Part shown: piece after piece, positions 8,045-15,906 of the stretch | How positions within the stretch are numbered: position 1 is the first letter of the stretch | How the letters are laid out: each line of letters begins with the position of its first letter | From: an uncultured Clostridia bacterium | Lineage (GTDB): Bacteria; Bacillota; Clostridia; Christensenellales; Borkfalkiaceae | Direction of reading: 5' to 3' | DNA: 64,000 nucleotides | Assembly: GCA_944363395.1 (NCBI GenBank) | Contig: CALVUC010000003.1 | Span: 22,727 to 86,726, forward strand | Notes under the pieces: model-generated | The model's input: only the letters and a program-made list of their open reading frames with translations | Databases searched by the model: none | What the model was told of the DNA's origin: nothing | Program-made: the position numbers and the translations under genes

Positions 8045-8073
8045 ATTATAGCGCATTTCTTTTGCGCACGCAA
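8045..8073 (-). promoter_or_regulatory. Candidate ychF promoter
   Basis: On the minus strand TTGCGT (8073-8068), 17-base spacer, TATAAT (8050-8045). The predicted leader to the ychF start is about 155 bases; no riboswitch was recognised in it. Confidence 0.6.
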
Positions 8074-8083
8074 ACCCTTTTGT

Positions 8084-8112
8084 TTGCCATTTGCCAAAAT
8101 TTGTGGTAAAAT
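8084..8112 (+). promoter_or_regulatory. argS promoter
   Basis: TTGCCA (8084-8089), 17-base spacer, TAAAAT (8107-8112); the argS start is at 8137. Confidence 0.65.
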
Positions 8113-8136
8113 GTGCAAAAAACAAGGAACGGCGTT

Positions 8137-9825
8137 ATGGATTACAGAGCATATATCGCAGGCAGGCTTCATATCGAGGGCATGAGCGCGGAGGAGATCG
8201 CCGCCGCCATCGCCGTGCCGCCCGATCCTGCCATGGGCGACTACGCGCTGCCCTGCTTCAAGTTTGCAAAAATTTTCAGAAAGAGCCCCGCGCTCATTGC
8301 GGAAGCGCTCAGGGATGCCTTCGTCTGCGACGGCGTCATCGGCGAAGTGAGCGCCGTCAACGGCTATCTCAACTTCAAGGTCTGCCGCGCGGGTCTCGCG
8401 CGCGACGTCCTTGCGCGCATCGGCGCGGAGGGCGCGCGATACGGCAGTTCGGAGGAGGGCAGGGGCAAGACCGTCTGCCTTGACTATTCCTCGGTCAATA
8501 TCGCCAAGCCCTTCCATATCGGGCATCTGTCCACGACGGTCATCGGCGGCGCGCTCTACCGCATCTATGCCTTCCTCGGCTACCGTTCGGTGGGGATCAA
8601 CCATCTCGGGGACTACGGCACGCAGTTCGGCAAGCTCATCTCTGCGTACAAGCGCTGGGGCAAGAGGGAGGAAGTGGAGCGCGGCGGCATCCACGCTATC
8701 AACGATCTCTACGTCCGCTTCAACGAAGAGGCGACCGAGGAGATGGAGGCGGAGGCGCGCGAGTATTTCCGCCTCATCGAGAGCGGCGACAAGGAGGCGA
8801 ACGATCTCTTCGAGTGGTTCAAGTCTCTGACGCTCGCCTATGTGCAGACCATTTACGACCGCCTGCATATCAAGTTCGATAGCTACGCGGGCGAGCGCTT
8901 CTATACCGACAAGATGGCGCCCGTCGTCGAGGCGCTGTGCGAAAAGGGGCTCTTAAAGGAGAGCAACGGCGCGCGCATCGTCGATCTGGAGCCGTACGGG
9001 ATGCCGCCCTGCCTCATCCTGCGTTCGGACGGCGCGTCCCTTTACGCCACGCGCGATCTCGCCGCCGCCATCTACCGCAAACAGACGTATGATTTTTACA
9101 AGTGCCTGTACGTCGTCGCCTATCAGCAAAATCTCCACTTCAAGCAGGTGTTCAAGGTGCTCGAGCTCATGGGCTACGAGTGGGCGAAGGATCTTGTCCA
9201 CGTCGCCTACGGCATGGTCTCGTTGGAGGACGGCGCCATGTCCACCCGCAAGGGCAAGGTAGTCTGGCTGGAGGACGTCCTCTCCCGCTGCGTCGAAAAG
9301 GCGCGCGCCGTGCTCGAAGAGAAGAATCCCGCCCTCGAAAACAAGGACGCGGTCGCCGAGACGGTCGGCGTGGGTGCGGTCGTGTTCGGGGCGCTGTGCA
9401 ACAACAAGATCAAGGACATCACCTTCTCGTACGACAAGGCGCTCAACTTTGACGGCGAGACGAGCGTCTATCTGCAATACACCTGCGCGCGCGCCGCGTC
9501 CGTCCTTGCCAAGGCGCGGGAGGCGGGCATCTCCTTTACCGACGTCCCCGCGGGCGAACCCTGTGCGCAGGAGTTCGAGCTCTTAAAATCGCTCGCCGAT
9601 TTCCCCGCCGTCGTACACGAGGCGGGGGAGAAGTACGAGCCTTCGCTCATCTCCCGCTATGCGCTCGATTGCGCAAAGCTCTTCAATAAGTTCTACCTCG
9701 AGTGCAAGATCATGCAGGCGGAGCCGGACGTGCGCGCCTTCCGTCTCGCCGTCACCCGCGCCGCGCTCACGACGCTCACCAACGCCCTCACGCTGCTGGG
9801 CATCGGCGTACCGGAGAAAATGTGA
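8137..9825 (+). CDS. argS: Arginine--tRNA ligase
   Basis: A 562-residue class I synthetase. An N-terminal Arg-tRNA-synthetase domain is followed by the catalytic HIGH motif H-I-G-H (H127-H130). A KMSKS equivalent is M-S-T-R-K-G-K from M368, and the C-terminal DALR anticodon-binding domain closes the protein. It charges tRNA-Arg. The start at 8137 is preceded by AAGGAA. The stop shares one base with the start of the HAD gene, so the two are cotranscribed. Confidence 0.95.
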   Translation: MDYRAYIAGRLHIEGMSAEEIAAAIAVPPDPAMGDYALPCFKFAKIFRKSPALIAEALRDAFVCDGVIGEVSAVNGYLNFKVCRAGLARDVLARIGAEGARYGSSEEGRGKTVCLDYSSVNIAKPFHIGHLSTTVIGGALYRIYAFLGYRSVGINHLGDYGTQFGKLISAYKRWGKREEVERGGIHAINDLYVRFNEEATEEMEAEAREYFRLIESGDKEANDLFEWFKSLTLAYVQTIYDRLHIKFDSYAGERFYTDKMAPVVEALCEKGLLKESNGARIVDLEPYGMPPCLILRSDGASLYATRDLAAAIYRKQTYDFYKCLYVVAYQQNLHFKQVFKVLELMGYEWAKDLVHVAYGMVSLEDGAMSTRKGKVVWLEDVLSRCVEKARAVLEEKNPALENKDAVAETVGVGAVVFGALCNNKIKDITFSYDKALNFDGETSVYLQYTCARAASVLAKAREAGISFTDVPAGEPCAQEFELLKSLADFPAVVHEAGEKYEPSLISRYALDCAKLFNKFYLECKIMQAEPDVRAFRLAVTRAALTTLTNALTLLGIGVPEKM

Positions 9826-10481
9826 TGCTGAAAGCAGTCTTATTCGATCTGGACGGGACGCTGCTCGACACCGTCCCCGATATCCGCGCCCGCGTCAACG
9901 AGGTCATCACCGCGCACGGCTATCCCGCCATCACCTACGAGCAGACGTGCGCCTACGTCGGCGACGGGGCGGAAAAACTCATCGAGCGCGCGCTGCCCGC
10001 GGGAACGCCGCAGGCGGAGATCGACGCCTGTTATGCGCAGTTCCGCGCCATTTTTGCGACGGGCGGCAACGCGCTCACCCGCCTTTTCGAGGGCGAACTC
10101 CCCGTGCTCACGGCGCTCAGGGAGAGGGGGCTCAAACTCGCCATCGTCACCAACAAGCCGCAGGATGCGACCGATCGCATCGTCGCCGAATTTTTCCCCG
10201 CGGGGCTCTTTGATTTTGTCGGCGGCGATTCGGGCGCGTTCCCCTGCAAGCCCGATCCCTCGCTCGCACGGTACGCGGCGCTCACCCTGCGCGTCTCTCC
10301 CGCGGAATGCGTCTTTGTCGGCGACGGCGAGACGGATGCCCGCGTCGCGCAAAATGCCGGGATGCGCGGCGTCTCCGTCCTCTGGGGCTACCGCACGCGC
10401 GAACAGCTCGCCGCGGCGGGCGCGACGGCGTTCTGCGAAGATTTTCCCGCTCTCCAAAAATTTCTTGAAAAATCTTTCTGA
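9825..10481 (+). CDS. HAD-superfamily phosphatase, phosphoglycolate phosphatase-like
   Basis: A 218-residue HAD hydrolase. Motif I is D-L-D-G-T near residue 8, motif II the T in I-V-T-N-K-P, and motif IV the G-D-G-E-T-D segment near residue 167. A cap domain lies between motifs I and II. This order fits Gph or PpaX-type phosphatases that remove 2-phosphoglycolate or similar small phosphates; the exact substrate is not readable. It overlaps the argS stop by one base (TGATG). Confidence 0.85.
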   Translation: MLKAVLFDLDGTLLDTVPDIRARVNEVITAHGYPAITYEQTCAYVGDGAEKLIERALPAGTPQAEIDACYAQFRAIFATGGNALTRLFEGELPVLTALRERGLKLAIVTNKPQDATDRIVAEFFPAGLFDFVGGDSGAFPCKPDPSLARYAALTLRVSPAECVFVGDGETDARVAQNAGMRGVSVLWGYRTREQLAAAGATAFCEDFPALQKFLEKSF

Positions 10482-10487
10482 AAACTA

Positions 10488-10516
10488 TTGATATTCAATC
10501 TCATTTATGATATAAT
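10488..10516 (+). promoter_or_regulatory. Reverse rubrerythrin promoter
   Basis: TTGATA (10488-10493), 17-base spacer, TATAAT (10511-10516). The start is at 10549 after AAAGGAG. Confidence 0.8.
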
Positions 10517-10548
10517 ACAGACAAGTTCAAGAAAAGGAGATCAAAGTT

Positions 10549-11076
10549 ATGAAGAGATGTACCGTTTGCGGCGAGATCGTCGCCGATGATGTGACCGAAT
10601 GCCCCGTCTGCCATGCCAAGACGTTTGCCCCTGTTGAGGACAAGCCCGTCTATGCGTGCGAGCACCACGTCGGCGACGGCGTTGTCGAGGACAAGGAGGT
10701 CATGGAGGGTCTGCGCGCGCACTTCACGGGCGAATGCACCGAAGTCGGTATGTACCTTGCGATGGCGCGTGTCGCCGAGCGCGAGGGCTATCCCGAGATC
10801 GCCGAAGCTTACAAGCGCTACGCATACGAGGAAGCGGAGCACGCATCCAAGTTTGCGGAACTTCTCGGCGAAGTCGTGACCGATTCCACCAAGAAGAACC
10901 TTGAGATGCGCGCCGCTGCCGAGGCGGGCGCCTGCGAGGGCAAACTTGCGATCGCAAAGCGCGCGAAGGAGCTGGGCTACGACGCCATCCACGATACCGT
11001 CCACGAGATGGCAAAGGACGAGGCGCGCCACGGCGCAGGCTTCGCGGGGCTGCTCAAGAGATATTTCGGCAAGTAA
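10549..11076 (+). CDS. Reverse rubrerythrin (N-terminal rubredoxin domain)
   Basis: A 175-residue peroxide-reducing non-haem iron protein. The rubredoxin-like domain is at the N-terminus with C4-x2-C7 and C18-x2-C21. It is followed by a four-helix ferritin-like domain with diiron motifs E-C-T-E-V, E-E-A-E-H, E-A-G-A-C-E and D-E-A-R-H. In ordinary rubrerythrin the rubredoxin domain is C-terminal, so this is the reverse type found in obligate anaerobes. It has its own promoter and terminator and is monocistronic. With the flavodiiron protein and rubredoxin downstream it forms the oxygen and peroxide defence of the window. Confidence 0.92.
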   Translation: MKRCTVCGEIVADDVTECPVCHAKTFAPVEDKPVYACEHHVGDGVVEDKEVMEGLRAHFTGECTEVGMYLAMARVAEREGYPEIAEAYKRYAYEEAEHASKFAELLGEVVTDSTKKNLEMRAAAEAGACEGKLAIAKRAKELGYDAIHDTVHEMAKDEARHGAGFAGLLKRYFGK

Positions 11077-11090
11077 GCAAGAAAGGAAAA

Positions 11091-11116
11091 AAGCGCGGGT
11101 CTCCGCGCTTTTTTTT
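11091..11116 (+). terminator. Terminator of the rubrerythrin gene
   Basis: An 8-bp stem AAGCGCGG/CCGCGCTT (11091-11098 with 11103-11110), four-base loop, then a T run. Confidence 0.85.
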
Positions 11117-11130
11117 GTATCGTAAAGGAA

Positions 11131-11155
11131 AAAGGGAGCGTGCGCTCCCTTTTTT
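11131..11155 (-). terminator. Second, symmetric terminator serving the minus-strand gene
   Basis: A 10-bp stem AAAGGGAGCG/CGCTCCCTTT with a two-base centre. T runs lie on both sides, so it can end transcription from either direction, mainly the 446-residue membrane protein gene whose stop is at its edge. Confidence 0.75.
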
Positions 11156-12495
11156 TATTCCGTAACGGCTTTGGGCTTGCAGACGATGCGGTAGGGGATC
11201 CAGAGCACGACGAGCGCCGCTGCGCCGATCGCCGCAAACATCCCCGAGGAGAAGCACGCCGAACCCGCCAGGGCGGAGAGAGCGGGGAGGATCCCCGTGA
11301 GCGCGCCGAACGCGACGCCGAGGAGGATGTTGGGAAGCAGCATCAGGAAAAGGAAGGGCAGCCAGCCAAAGATGACGGGGAGCTTCACTTTGACGTACTT
11401 GTTCTGCATGAAGCATTTGCAGACGGTCTTGATGAAGAGATAGACCCAGCTCAGGACGGAGAGGGCGAGCAGCACGCCGATGGCAAGGAAGGCGTAGGGC
11501 AGGTAGGTGACGGGGGCGGGATCGCCATTCGTCAGCAGATCGGTGATGTAGGTGCGGATCTCCTGCTTGATCGCTTCGCTGCTGTCCTCCTGCGTCTCTG
11601 CCGCCGCGGCGACGTATGCCGCCGTCTCGGCTTCGGGCGCGGAAGGCGCTTCCTCAGGTACGGAAGGCGTCTCTTCGGGCGCTTCCTCGGGCGAAGAGGG
11701 CGTCCCTTCGGGCGCTCCCTCGACGGTGCCGTTGTTGAGCGACTGCATGAGTTCGAGCAGCATCCCGTCGACAAACGCCTCGGGGTCGACGATGCCGTTT
11801 TCGTCGGCATATTCGTTGACGACGTCGATGACGGCTTCGCGGACGGACTGCCTGTTTTCCTCGGTGAGTTCGATGCCGTCCAGTTCCTCCACGCCGCTTG
11901 CCTTCAGGTCGGCAAAGACATCCTCGACCGTTGCGAGCACCGTATCGGCGACCTCATCCACCGTCGAGCTGTTCTCATAGATATTGTTGACGATCTCCGT
12001 CGTCTTTTCTTCGATGTATGTATCGGTCACGCCCGCACGGTTCAAAAAGTTGTCGACTTCTTCGTCCGTCGTCTCGCTGCTGCCCGAGGAGGCGAGGAAG
12101 TCCTTGACGGAATCTTTGACCTCGGTCTTGATGGTGTTGGCGGTCGTTTGGATGACGGTGTTCTTCGCGATCTCGCGGAAGCATCCCGCGATGCTGTCCG
12201 CGATCGCATCGATGTTCTCGTCGAGGAGGGCGTCGGCGGCGCTCTCCGCGTCCCATCGGGTGACGCAGGCGAGCACGGTGATGCTGTCCATTTCAATGCT
12301 CAGCGCGATATCCGCGCCGTCGCCCGCAAGCTCGATGTCGCCTTCGGACGAGCCCATCATCTTCTGCAGCTGCTCCTTGCTGATATGTGCCTTTACATCG
12401 AGCCGCCAGACCGGCTGAACAAAATACAGCGCGATCGCCGCCGCGCAGATGAGCGCGAAAATGACGTTAAAAATGAGTGTGACTGTTTTTTTCAT
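11155..12495 (-). CDS. Large membrane protein with acidic helical ectodomain
   Basis: A 446-residue protein of unknown family. One N-terminal membrane helix (about residues 5-28) is followed by an acidic, Ala/Asp/Glu/Ser-rich, largely helical region (about 30-260). Next comes a low-complexity Pro-Glu-Ala-Ser segment (about 260-310, repeats of P-E-E-A-P and P-S) and three C-terminal membrane helices (about 335-435). The layout suggests an extracytoplasmic domain held between membrane anchors. No catalytic motif is seen. It is transcribed alone from a TATAAT-containing region around 12525-12535, with GAGAGGA just before ATG. Confidence 0.75.
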   Translation of the reverse strand: MKKTVTLIFNVIFALICAAAIALYFVQPVWRLDVKAHISKEQLQKMMGSSEGDIELAGDGADIALSIEMDSITVLACVTRWDAESAADALLDENIDAIADSIAGCFREIAKNTVIQTTANTIKTEVKDSVKDFLASSGSSETTDEEVDNFLNRAGVTDTYIEEKTTEIVNNIYENSSTVDEVADTVLATVEDVFADLKASGVEELDGIELTEENRQSVREAVIDVVNEYADENGIVDPEAFVDGMLLELMQSLNNGTVEGAPEGTPSSPEEAPEETPSVPEEAPSAPEAETAAYVAAAAETQEDSSEAIKQEIRTYITDLLTNGDPAPVTYLPYAFLAIGVLLALSVLSWVYLFIKTVCKCFMQNKYVKVKLPVIFGWLPFLFLMLLPNILLGVAFGALTGILPALSALAGSACFSSGMFAAIGAAALVVLWIPYRIVCKPKAVTE

Positions 12496-12659
12496 ACTCT
12501 ATCCTCTCGGAATGATTTTGTGACTATATTATATGGAAAGGCGCACGCCTTGTCAACCGTTTGGGGCGGGCGGCGCTCCATTTGCGTCCGGGAAAAAGTT
12601 TCCTTTCCTTCAAGAGAGTGAGAAAGATGAAAAATTTTTCCCGAATGCCGTGCGGGCAG

Positions 12660-12688
12660 TTGCGCATCCCGCGCCGATGCGCTATAAT
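12660..12688 (+). promoter_or_regulatory. Promoter of the ECF sigma factor gene
   Basis: TTGCGC (12660-12665), 17-base spacer, TATAAT (12683-12688); the start is at 12721 after GAGGGAG. It looks like a housekeeping-sigma promoter, with no obvious separate ECF-type box. Confidence 0.7.
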
Positions 12689-12720
12689 TTTATCATACGA
12701 AACGTGCAGAGGGAGCCCGG

Positions 12721-13221
12721 ATGGACGCGCATACATTCAACCGACAATTGAAGAGGCTTGCGTCGGACAAGCGCGCGCTCGAAGCGCTCTATGCGGAATA
12801 TGCGCTCCCCATGAAGGCGCACCTTCTGCGCAGGTTCGGCTCGCTCGTCAGCGCCGAGGACGTGACGCAGGACGTCTTTGTCAAGCTGCTCTCCCTCCGC
12901 GACCCGCCCCGCGTCGAATACCCCGCGTCGTGGCTCTACACCCTCGCCGACAACCGCGCCAAGGACATCCTGCGCGCCGCGCATCCCGAAGCGGCGCTCG
13001 AAGAGGGGCTCGCCGCGCCCTTCGACCTCGACAGGACCATCGTCAACGCGCAGACGCGCCGCGCGCTCGAAGCGCTCGACGAGGACGTGCGGCGCATCCT
13101 CTACCTGCATTTCTGGGAGGGGTACTCTCTGAAGGAGATCGCCGCGGAGTCGGGGATGAGCTATGCCAACGTGCGCGTCAAGGTGAGCCGCGCCTACCGC
13201 AAATTAAAAGAGATCTTATGA
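12721..13221 (+). CDS. ECF-type RNA polymerase sigma factor
   Basis: A 166-residue sigma-70 family protein with regions 2 and 4 only. Region 2 is visible at S-A-E-D-V-T-Q-D-V-F-V-K-L (about residues 43-55), and region 4 at Y-S-L-K-E-I-A-A-E-S-G-M-S-Y-A-N-V (about 136-152). Length and layout are those of the extracytoplasmic-function group. It is followed after 63 bases by a single-pass membrane protein, the usual position of the anti-sigma factor. Confidence 0.88.
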   Translation: MDAHTFNRQLKRLASDKRALEALYAEYALPMKAHLLRRFGSLVSAEDVTQDVFVKLLSLRDPPRVEYPASWLYTLADNRAKDILRAAHPEAALEEGLAAPFDLDRTIVNAQTRRALEALDEDVRRILYLHFWEGYSLKEIAAESGMSYANVRVKVSRAYRKLKEIL

Positions 13222-13284
13222 CGGGAAGAGTTGTCACAGACGGCGCGCTCCGCCCGTCTCTATGAATGCAACAGAGCGGAAGAT

Positions 13285-13926
13285 ATGAATATCAGACGAA
13301 AATTACAACGGGAGGCGAAAGCCGACCTTCAGACGCTGCAGACGCAGGAGGACGCGGCATTTCTCCGCCGCGCCGCCGCCGAGGCGTCGTTTGCCGCGGC
13401 GCAGCGAAGAAAAAAGCGCCTGCGCATCTTCGCCGCCGTCGGGGCGATGTGCGCCGTGTGCTTCGTGACCCTCGCCGTGGGACTGCCCCGGTGGGCGGGC
13501 GCGCCGCGCTCGGAGGGGCTGAACGACATGGCGGGCGCCGCGCCCGACGCCGTTTCGCCCGCGCCCTCCGAACCCTCCGCCCCGGCGGGCGAGGACGGGT
13601 GGCGGGACGCGGCGCGGGCGCTGGGCTTTTTCATCGGCGCGGAGGGCTGGACTTGCGTCGGGGAGGACCTTGGGGACGGCGCGTCGTATGTGGTCGTCTG
13701 CCTGCGCGGGGAGGAGGAACTGACCGTGCGCTTCCCCGTGACGGAGCCGCTCTCGGGCGGGAGCGAGATGCCTGCCGGCGCGTTCACGCTCGTATATGCG
13801 GAGGAGAACGGCACCGTGCGCGCCGTCCTCATGCGGGAGGAGACGCCGCTGCTTTGCGTGGACGCTTTCCGGGGCGGCGCGGAGCGGCTGTGCGCGCTGC
13901 TTTCCGAACTCGTGCATCCCGTTTGA
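13285..13926 (+). CDS. Single-pass membrane protein, probable anti-sigma partner
   Basis: A 213-residue protein with a basic cytoplasmic N-terminus (about 45 residues), one membrane helix (about 47-68) and an extracytoplasmic domain that starts with a Pro/Ala/Glu-rich linker. The start M-N-I-R-R-K at 13285 has GCGGAAG upstream. Position right after an ECF sigma gene and topology suggest an anti-sigma factor, but the zinc-binding H-x3-C-x2-C motif of classical ZAS domains is absent. The outer domain resembles no family I can name. Confidence 0.6.
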   Translation: MNIRRKLQREAKADLQTLQTQEDAAFLRRAAAEASFAAAQRRKKRLRIFAAVGAMCAVCFVTLAVGLPRWAGAPRSEGLNDMAGAAPDAVSPAPSEPSAPAGEDGWRDAARALGFFIGAEGWTCVGEDLGDGASYVVVCLRGEEELTVRFPVTEPLSGGSEMPAGAFTLVYAEENGTVRAVLMREETPLLCVDAFRGGAERLCALLSELVHPV

Positions 13927-13946
13927 CGGGGCATGACGCAAAAGAG

Positions 13947-13980
13947 AAAGGGACGTACCCCAAAACGGGGACGTCCCTTT
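13947..13980. terminator. Hairpin between convergent genes
   Basis: A 10-bp outer stem AAAGGGACGT/ACGTCCCTTT, with an inner CCCC/GGGG and an AAAA loop. It separates the sigma operon from the convergent epimerase gene and has only short T runs. Confidence 0.7.
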
Positions 13981-14021
13981 CCGGTATGGAGGGAGCGCCG
14001 CGGCGCCCGCGGATGAGCGGG

Positions 14022-15068
14022 TCAGGTGGCTTTTATCCGCCTCTTGCAGCGGCGGGCGCGCGGCTGCTTTGTGACGATCGCGCCCGTATCGCGCAGCCAT
14101 TGCACGGTGTCGGCGAGCGTCTCGGAAAAATCGCGGGGCGCAAACCCCAATTCCCGCGTCGCCTTCTCGTGCGAGTAGCAGCCGTTCTCCAGGATGACGC
14201 GCAGCGCATAGGGGGAGAAGAGCGGCTTCTTTTTGGTCAGTCTGGCGTGCAGCACCGCGAAGGGCGCCGCCGCCATCGCAAGGAAGTGCGGTATGTTGGC
14301 GACCCTCTTGCCGTTGACGATGGGGCGGAGCAGGTCGAGCGTTTCGCGGATGGTGTGATAGCCGCCCGAGAGGATATAGCTCTCGCCCGATCTGCCCCTG
14401 TCCGCCGCCGCGACGATGCCGTCCGCGACGTCGCGCACGTCCACAAAGTCGTAGCCGCCCTTGACGCAGGCGGGGAACTTCCCGTTCGCATAGTCCTTGA
14501 CGAAGCGCACGAGATGGTTGCTGCCCCCGTTGTACGGACCGATGATGCCCGAGGGCAGCACGACCACGGCGGGGATCTCCTTTGCCGCTTCAAGCACGAT
14601 GCGGGCGGCGATCGCCTTGCTCTTGGAGTACGCGCCCTCGACCTTGCGCGAATCATAGCGCTCGATCTCCGTCTTGACGGTCCCTTTCTTCGTGTCGGGC
14701 ATGGCGTGGACGGAACTGACGTATACGAACTTCTTGACGCCCGCCGCTTTGGCACGTTCGAGCACGTTGATCGTGCCGCGCACGTTCACGCCGTACGCCG
14801 CGGGCGAGTGCTTGTCGGCGATCTCCACGATGCCCGCGCAGTGCAGCACGATCGCCTCCGTCCCTTCGGGAAGGGTGAAAAATTCGTCCAGCGTCTCGGG
14901 TTTTGTGACGTCTCCGAAGCAGATCTCAACGCCCAACTGCCGCATGAGCGTACTGTTCTCTCCGGGCAGGAGCAGCGCGCGCATCGCCTCCCCCCGTTCC
15001 TTTAACCGCAGACATACGGCGCTGCCGACGTGTCCCGCCGCGCCCGTAATGAGATATAATGTTTTCAT
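14022..15068 (-). CDS. NAD-dependent epimerase/dehydratase (extended SDR)
   Basis: A 348-residue extended short-chain dehydrogenase. The Rossmann glycine motif is G-A-A-G-H-V-G (residues 9-15), the catalytic serine lies in V-S-S-V-H and the Y-x3-K pair in A-Y-S-K-S-K near residue 145. The C-terminal part binds the substrate, which in relatives is a nucleotide sugar, a flavanone-like ketone or a sterol; it cannot be told here. A basic tail of about 20 residues follows the fold. AGGAGG lies six bases before ATG. It is divergent from the TetR regulator, which may control it. Confidence 0.85.
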   Translation of the reverse strand: MKTLYLITGAAGHVGSAVCLRLKERGEAMRALLLPGENSTLMRQLGVEICFGDVTKPETLDEFFTLPEGTEAIVLHCAGIVEIADKHSPAAYGVNVRGTINVLERAKAAGVKKFVYVSSVHAMPDTKKGTVKTEIERYDSRKVEGAYSKSKAIAARIVLEAAKEIPAVVVLPSGIIGPYNGGSNHLVRFVKDYANGKFPACVKGGYDFVDVRDVADGIVAAADRGRSGESYILSGGYHTIRETLDLLRPIVNGKRVANIPHFLAMAAAPFAVLHARLTKKKPLFSPYALRVILENGCYSHEKATRELGFAPRDFSETLADTVQWLRDTGAIVTKQPRARRCKRRIKAT

Positions 15069-15080
15069 GGCTGCCTCCTC

Positions 15081-15109
15081 TTGCCTTCGCTGCCGTTTTG
15101 TGCTATAAT
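15081..15109 (+). promoter_or_regulatory. Promoter in the epimerase/TetR intergenic region
   Basis: TTGCCT (15081-15086), 17-base spacer, TATAAT (15104-15109), reading toward the TetR gene. The predicted leader is about 145 bases and contains the inverted repeats at 15220-15249. Confidence 0.65.
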
Positions 15110-15219
15110 GTCTGTATCACCGAAGAAAAACCGTGCAGCGCGGCATTCTCTTTGTTCACTTACAGTATACCACGCATTCGCCGGAATGCGTCCGTTCAGT
15201 TTTTGTACGGATGTACGTT

Positions 15220-15249
15220 TTCGGACAATTTGTTCCGAAATGTTCGGAA
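15220..15249. promoter_or_regulatory. Inverted-repeat operator upstream of the TetR gene
   Basis: Three copies of the half-site TTCGGA in alternating orientation: TTCGGA (15220-15225), then the perfect repeat TTCCGAA-ATG-TTCGGAA (15233-15249). It ends 12 bases before the regulator start and is a likely autoregulatory binding site. Confidence 0.6.
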
Positions 15250-15261
15250 GGAGACAAAATC

Positions 15262-15834
15262 ATGCAAAGTAAAGGCGATCTGCGCGTCAGGATGACGCAG
15301 AAGATGCTCACGGACGCCTTTCTCGAGCTGCGCAGGCAAAAGCCGCTCAGAAAGATCACGGTGAGTGAATTGTGCAGCCGTTCGGGCGTGGGGCGCGGGA
15401 CGTTCTACGCGCACTATACCGATATCTACGATCTGAACGAAAAGCTGGAGGCGCAGTTTTTGCAGGAGTTCTCCACGGCGCTCACGGGCGCGCTCGAGAG
15501 CCGCGAGACGCTGCAGTCCACGCGGCGGGTATGCCGCACCGTCTTCAAGCTGCTCGAGGAGAACGAGGCGCTCTGCGGGCTGCTGCTCTCGGCGGACAAC
15601 ACGGGCGGCGCGATGCGCTTCATCGAGTTGGGCGGGCAGCTGTGCGCCGAATATTACCGCGTCGCCTTTCAGGACGTGCCGCCCAAGAAGCTGGGCGACT
15701 TCTACCGCTTCGTTTCCTCGGGCTGCGTTGCCTGCCTGCGGGCGCGGCTCGCTTCGGCGGAGCGCGTCCCCGTCGAGCAGTTTGCCGACGAGATGAGCGA
15801 GTTCATCTCCCGCGGGGTGCGCGCCCTGTTGTGA
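15262..15834 (+). CDS. TetR/AcrR family transcriptional regulator
   Basis: A 190-residue protein with the TetR N-terminal HTH: I-T-V-S-E-L-C-S-R-S-G-V-G-R-G-T-F-Y-A-H-Y (read as I-T-V-S-E-L-C, then G-V-G-R-G-T-F-Y), about residues 33-54. A helical ligand-binding half of the TetR_C_7-like type follows. The start at 15262 has GGAAGGAG seven bases upstream. The inverted repeats directly ahead are plausible operators. The regulated gene may be itself, the divergent epimerase, or the flavodiiron protein that follows; none is proven. Confidence 0.88.
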   Translation: MQSKGDLRVRMTQKMLTDAFLELRRQKPLRKITVSELCSRSGVGRGTFYAHYTDIYDLNEKLEAQFLQEFSTALTGALESRETLQSTRRVCRTVFKLLEENEALCGLLLSADNTGGAMRFIELGGQLCAEYYRVAFQDVPPKKLGDFYRFVSSGCVACLRARLASAERVPVEQFADEMSEFISRGVRALL

Positions 15835-15848
15835 GCGGCTGAAAAAAC

Positions 15849-15877
15849 TTGCTTTTTTTGCGGAATTGTGGTATACT
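15849..15877 (+). promoter_or_regulatory. Promoter of the flavodiiron protein operon
   Basis: TTGCTT (15849-15854), 17-base spacer, TATACT (15872-15877). The start is at 15907 after GGGAGAG. Confidence 0.8.
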
Positions 15878-15906
15878 GTCCGCGTACAGAACGGGAGAGA
15901 TCGCTT

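Noticed and set aside
6937-8868. Minus-strand open frame of about 640 codons across ychF and argS
   Set aside because: It reads ychF in a wrong frame and argS antisense; the real ychF frame has all GTPase motifs.
15133-15261. N-terminal extension of the TetR protein from an upstream GTG
   Set aside because: It would run through the operator repeats, has no ribosome site and does not resemble TetR N-termini; GGAAGGAG marks 15262.
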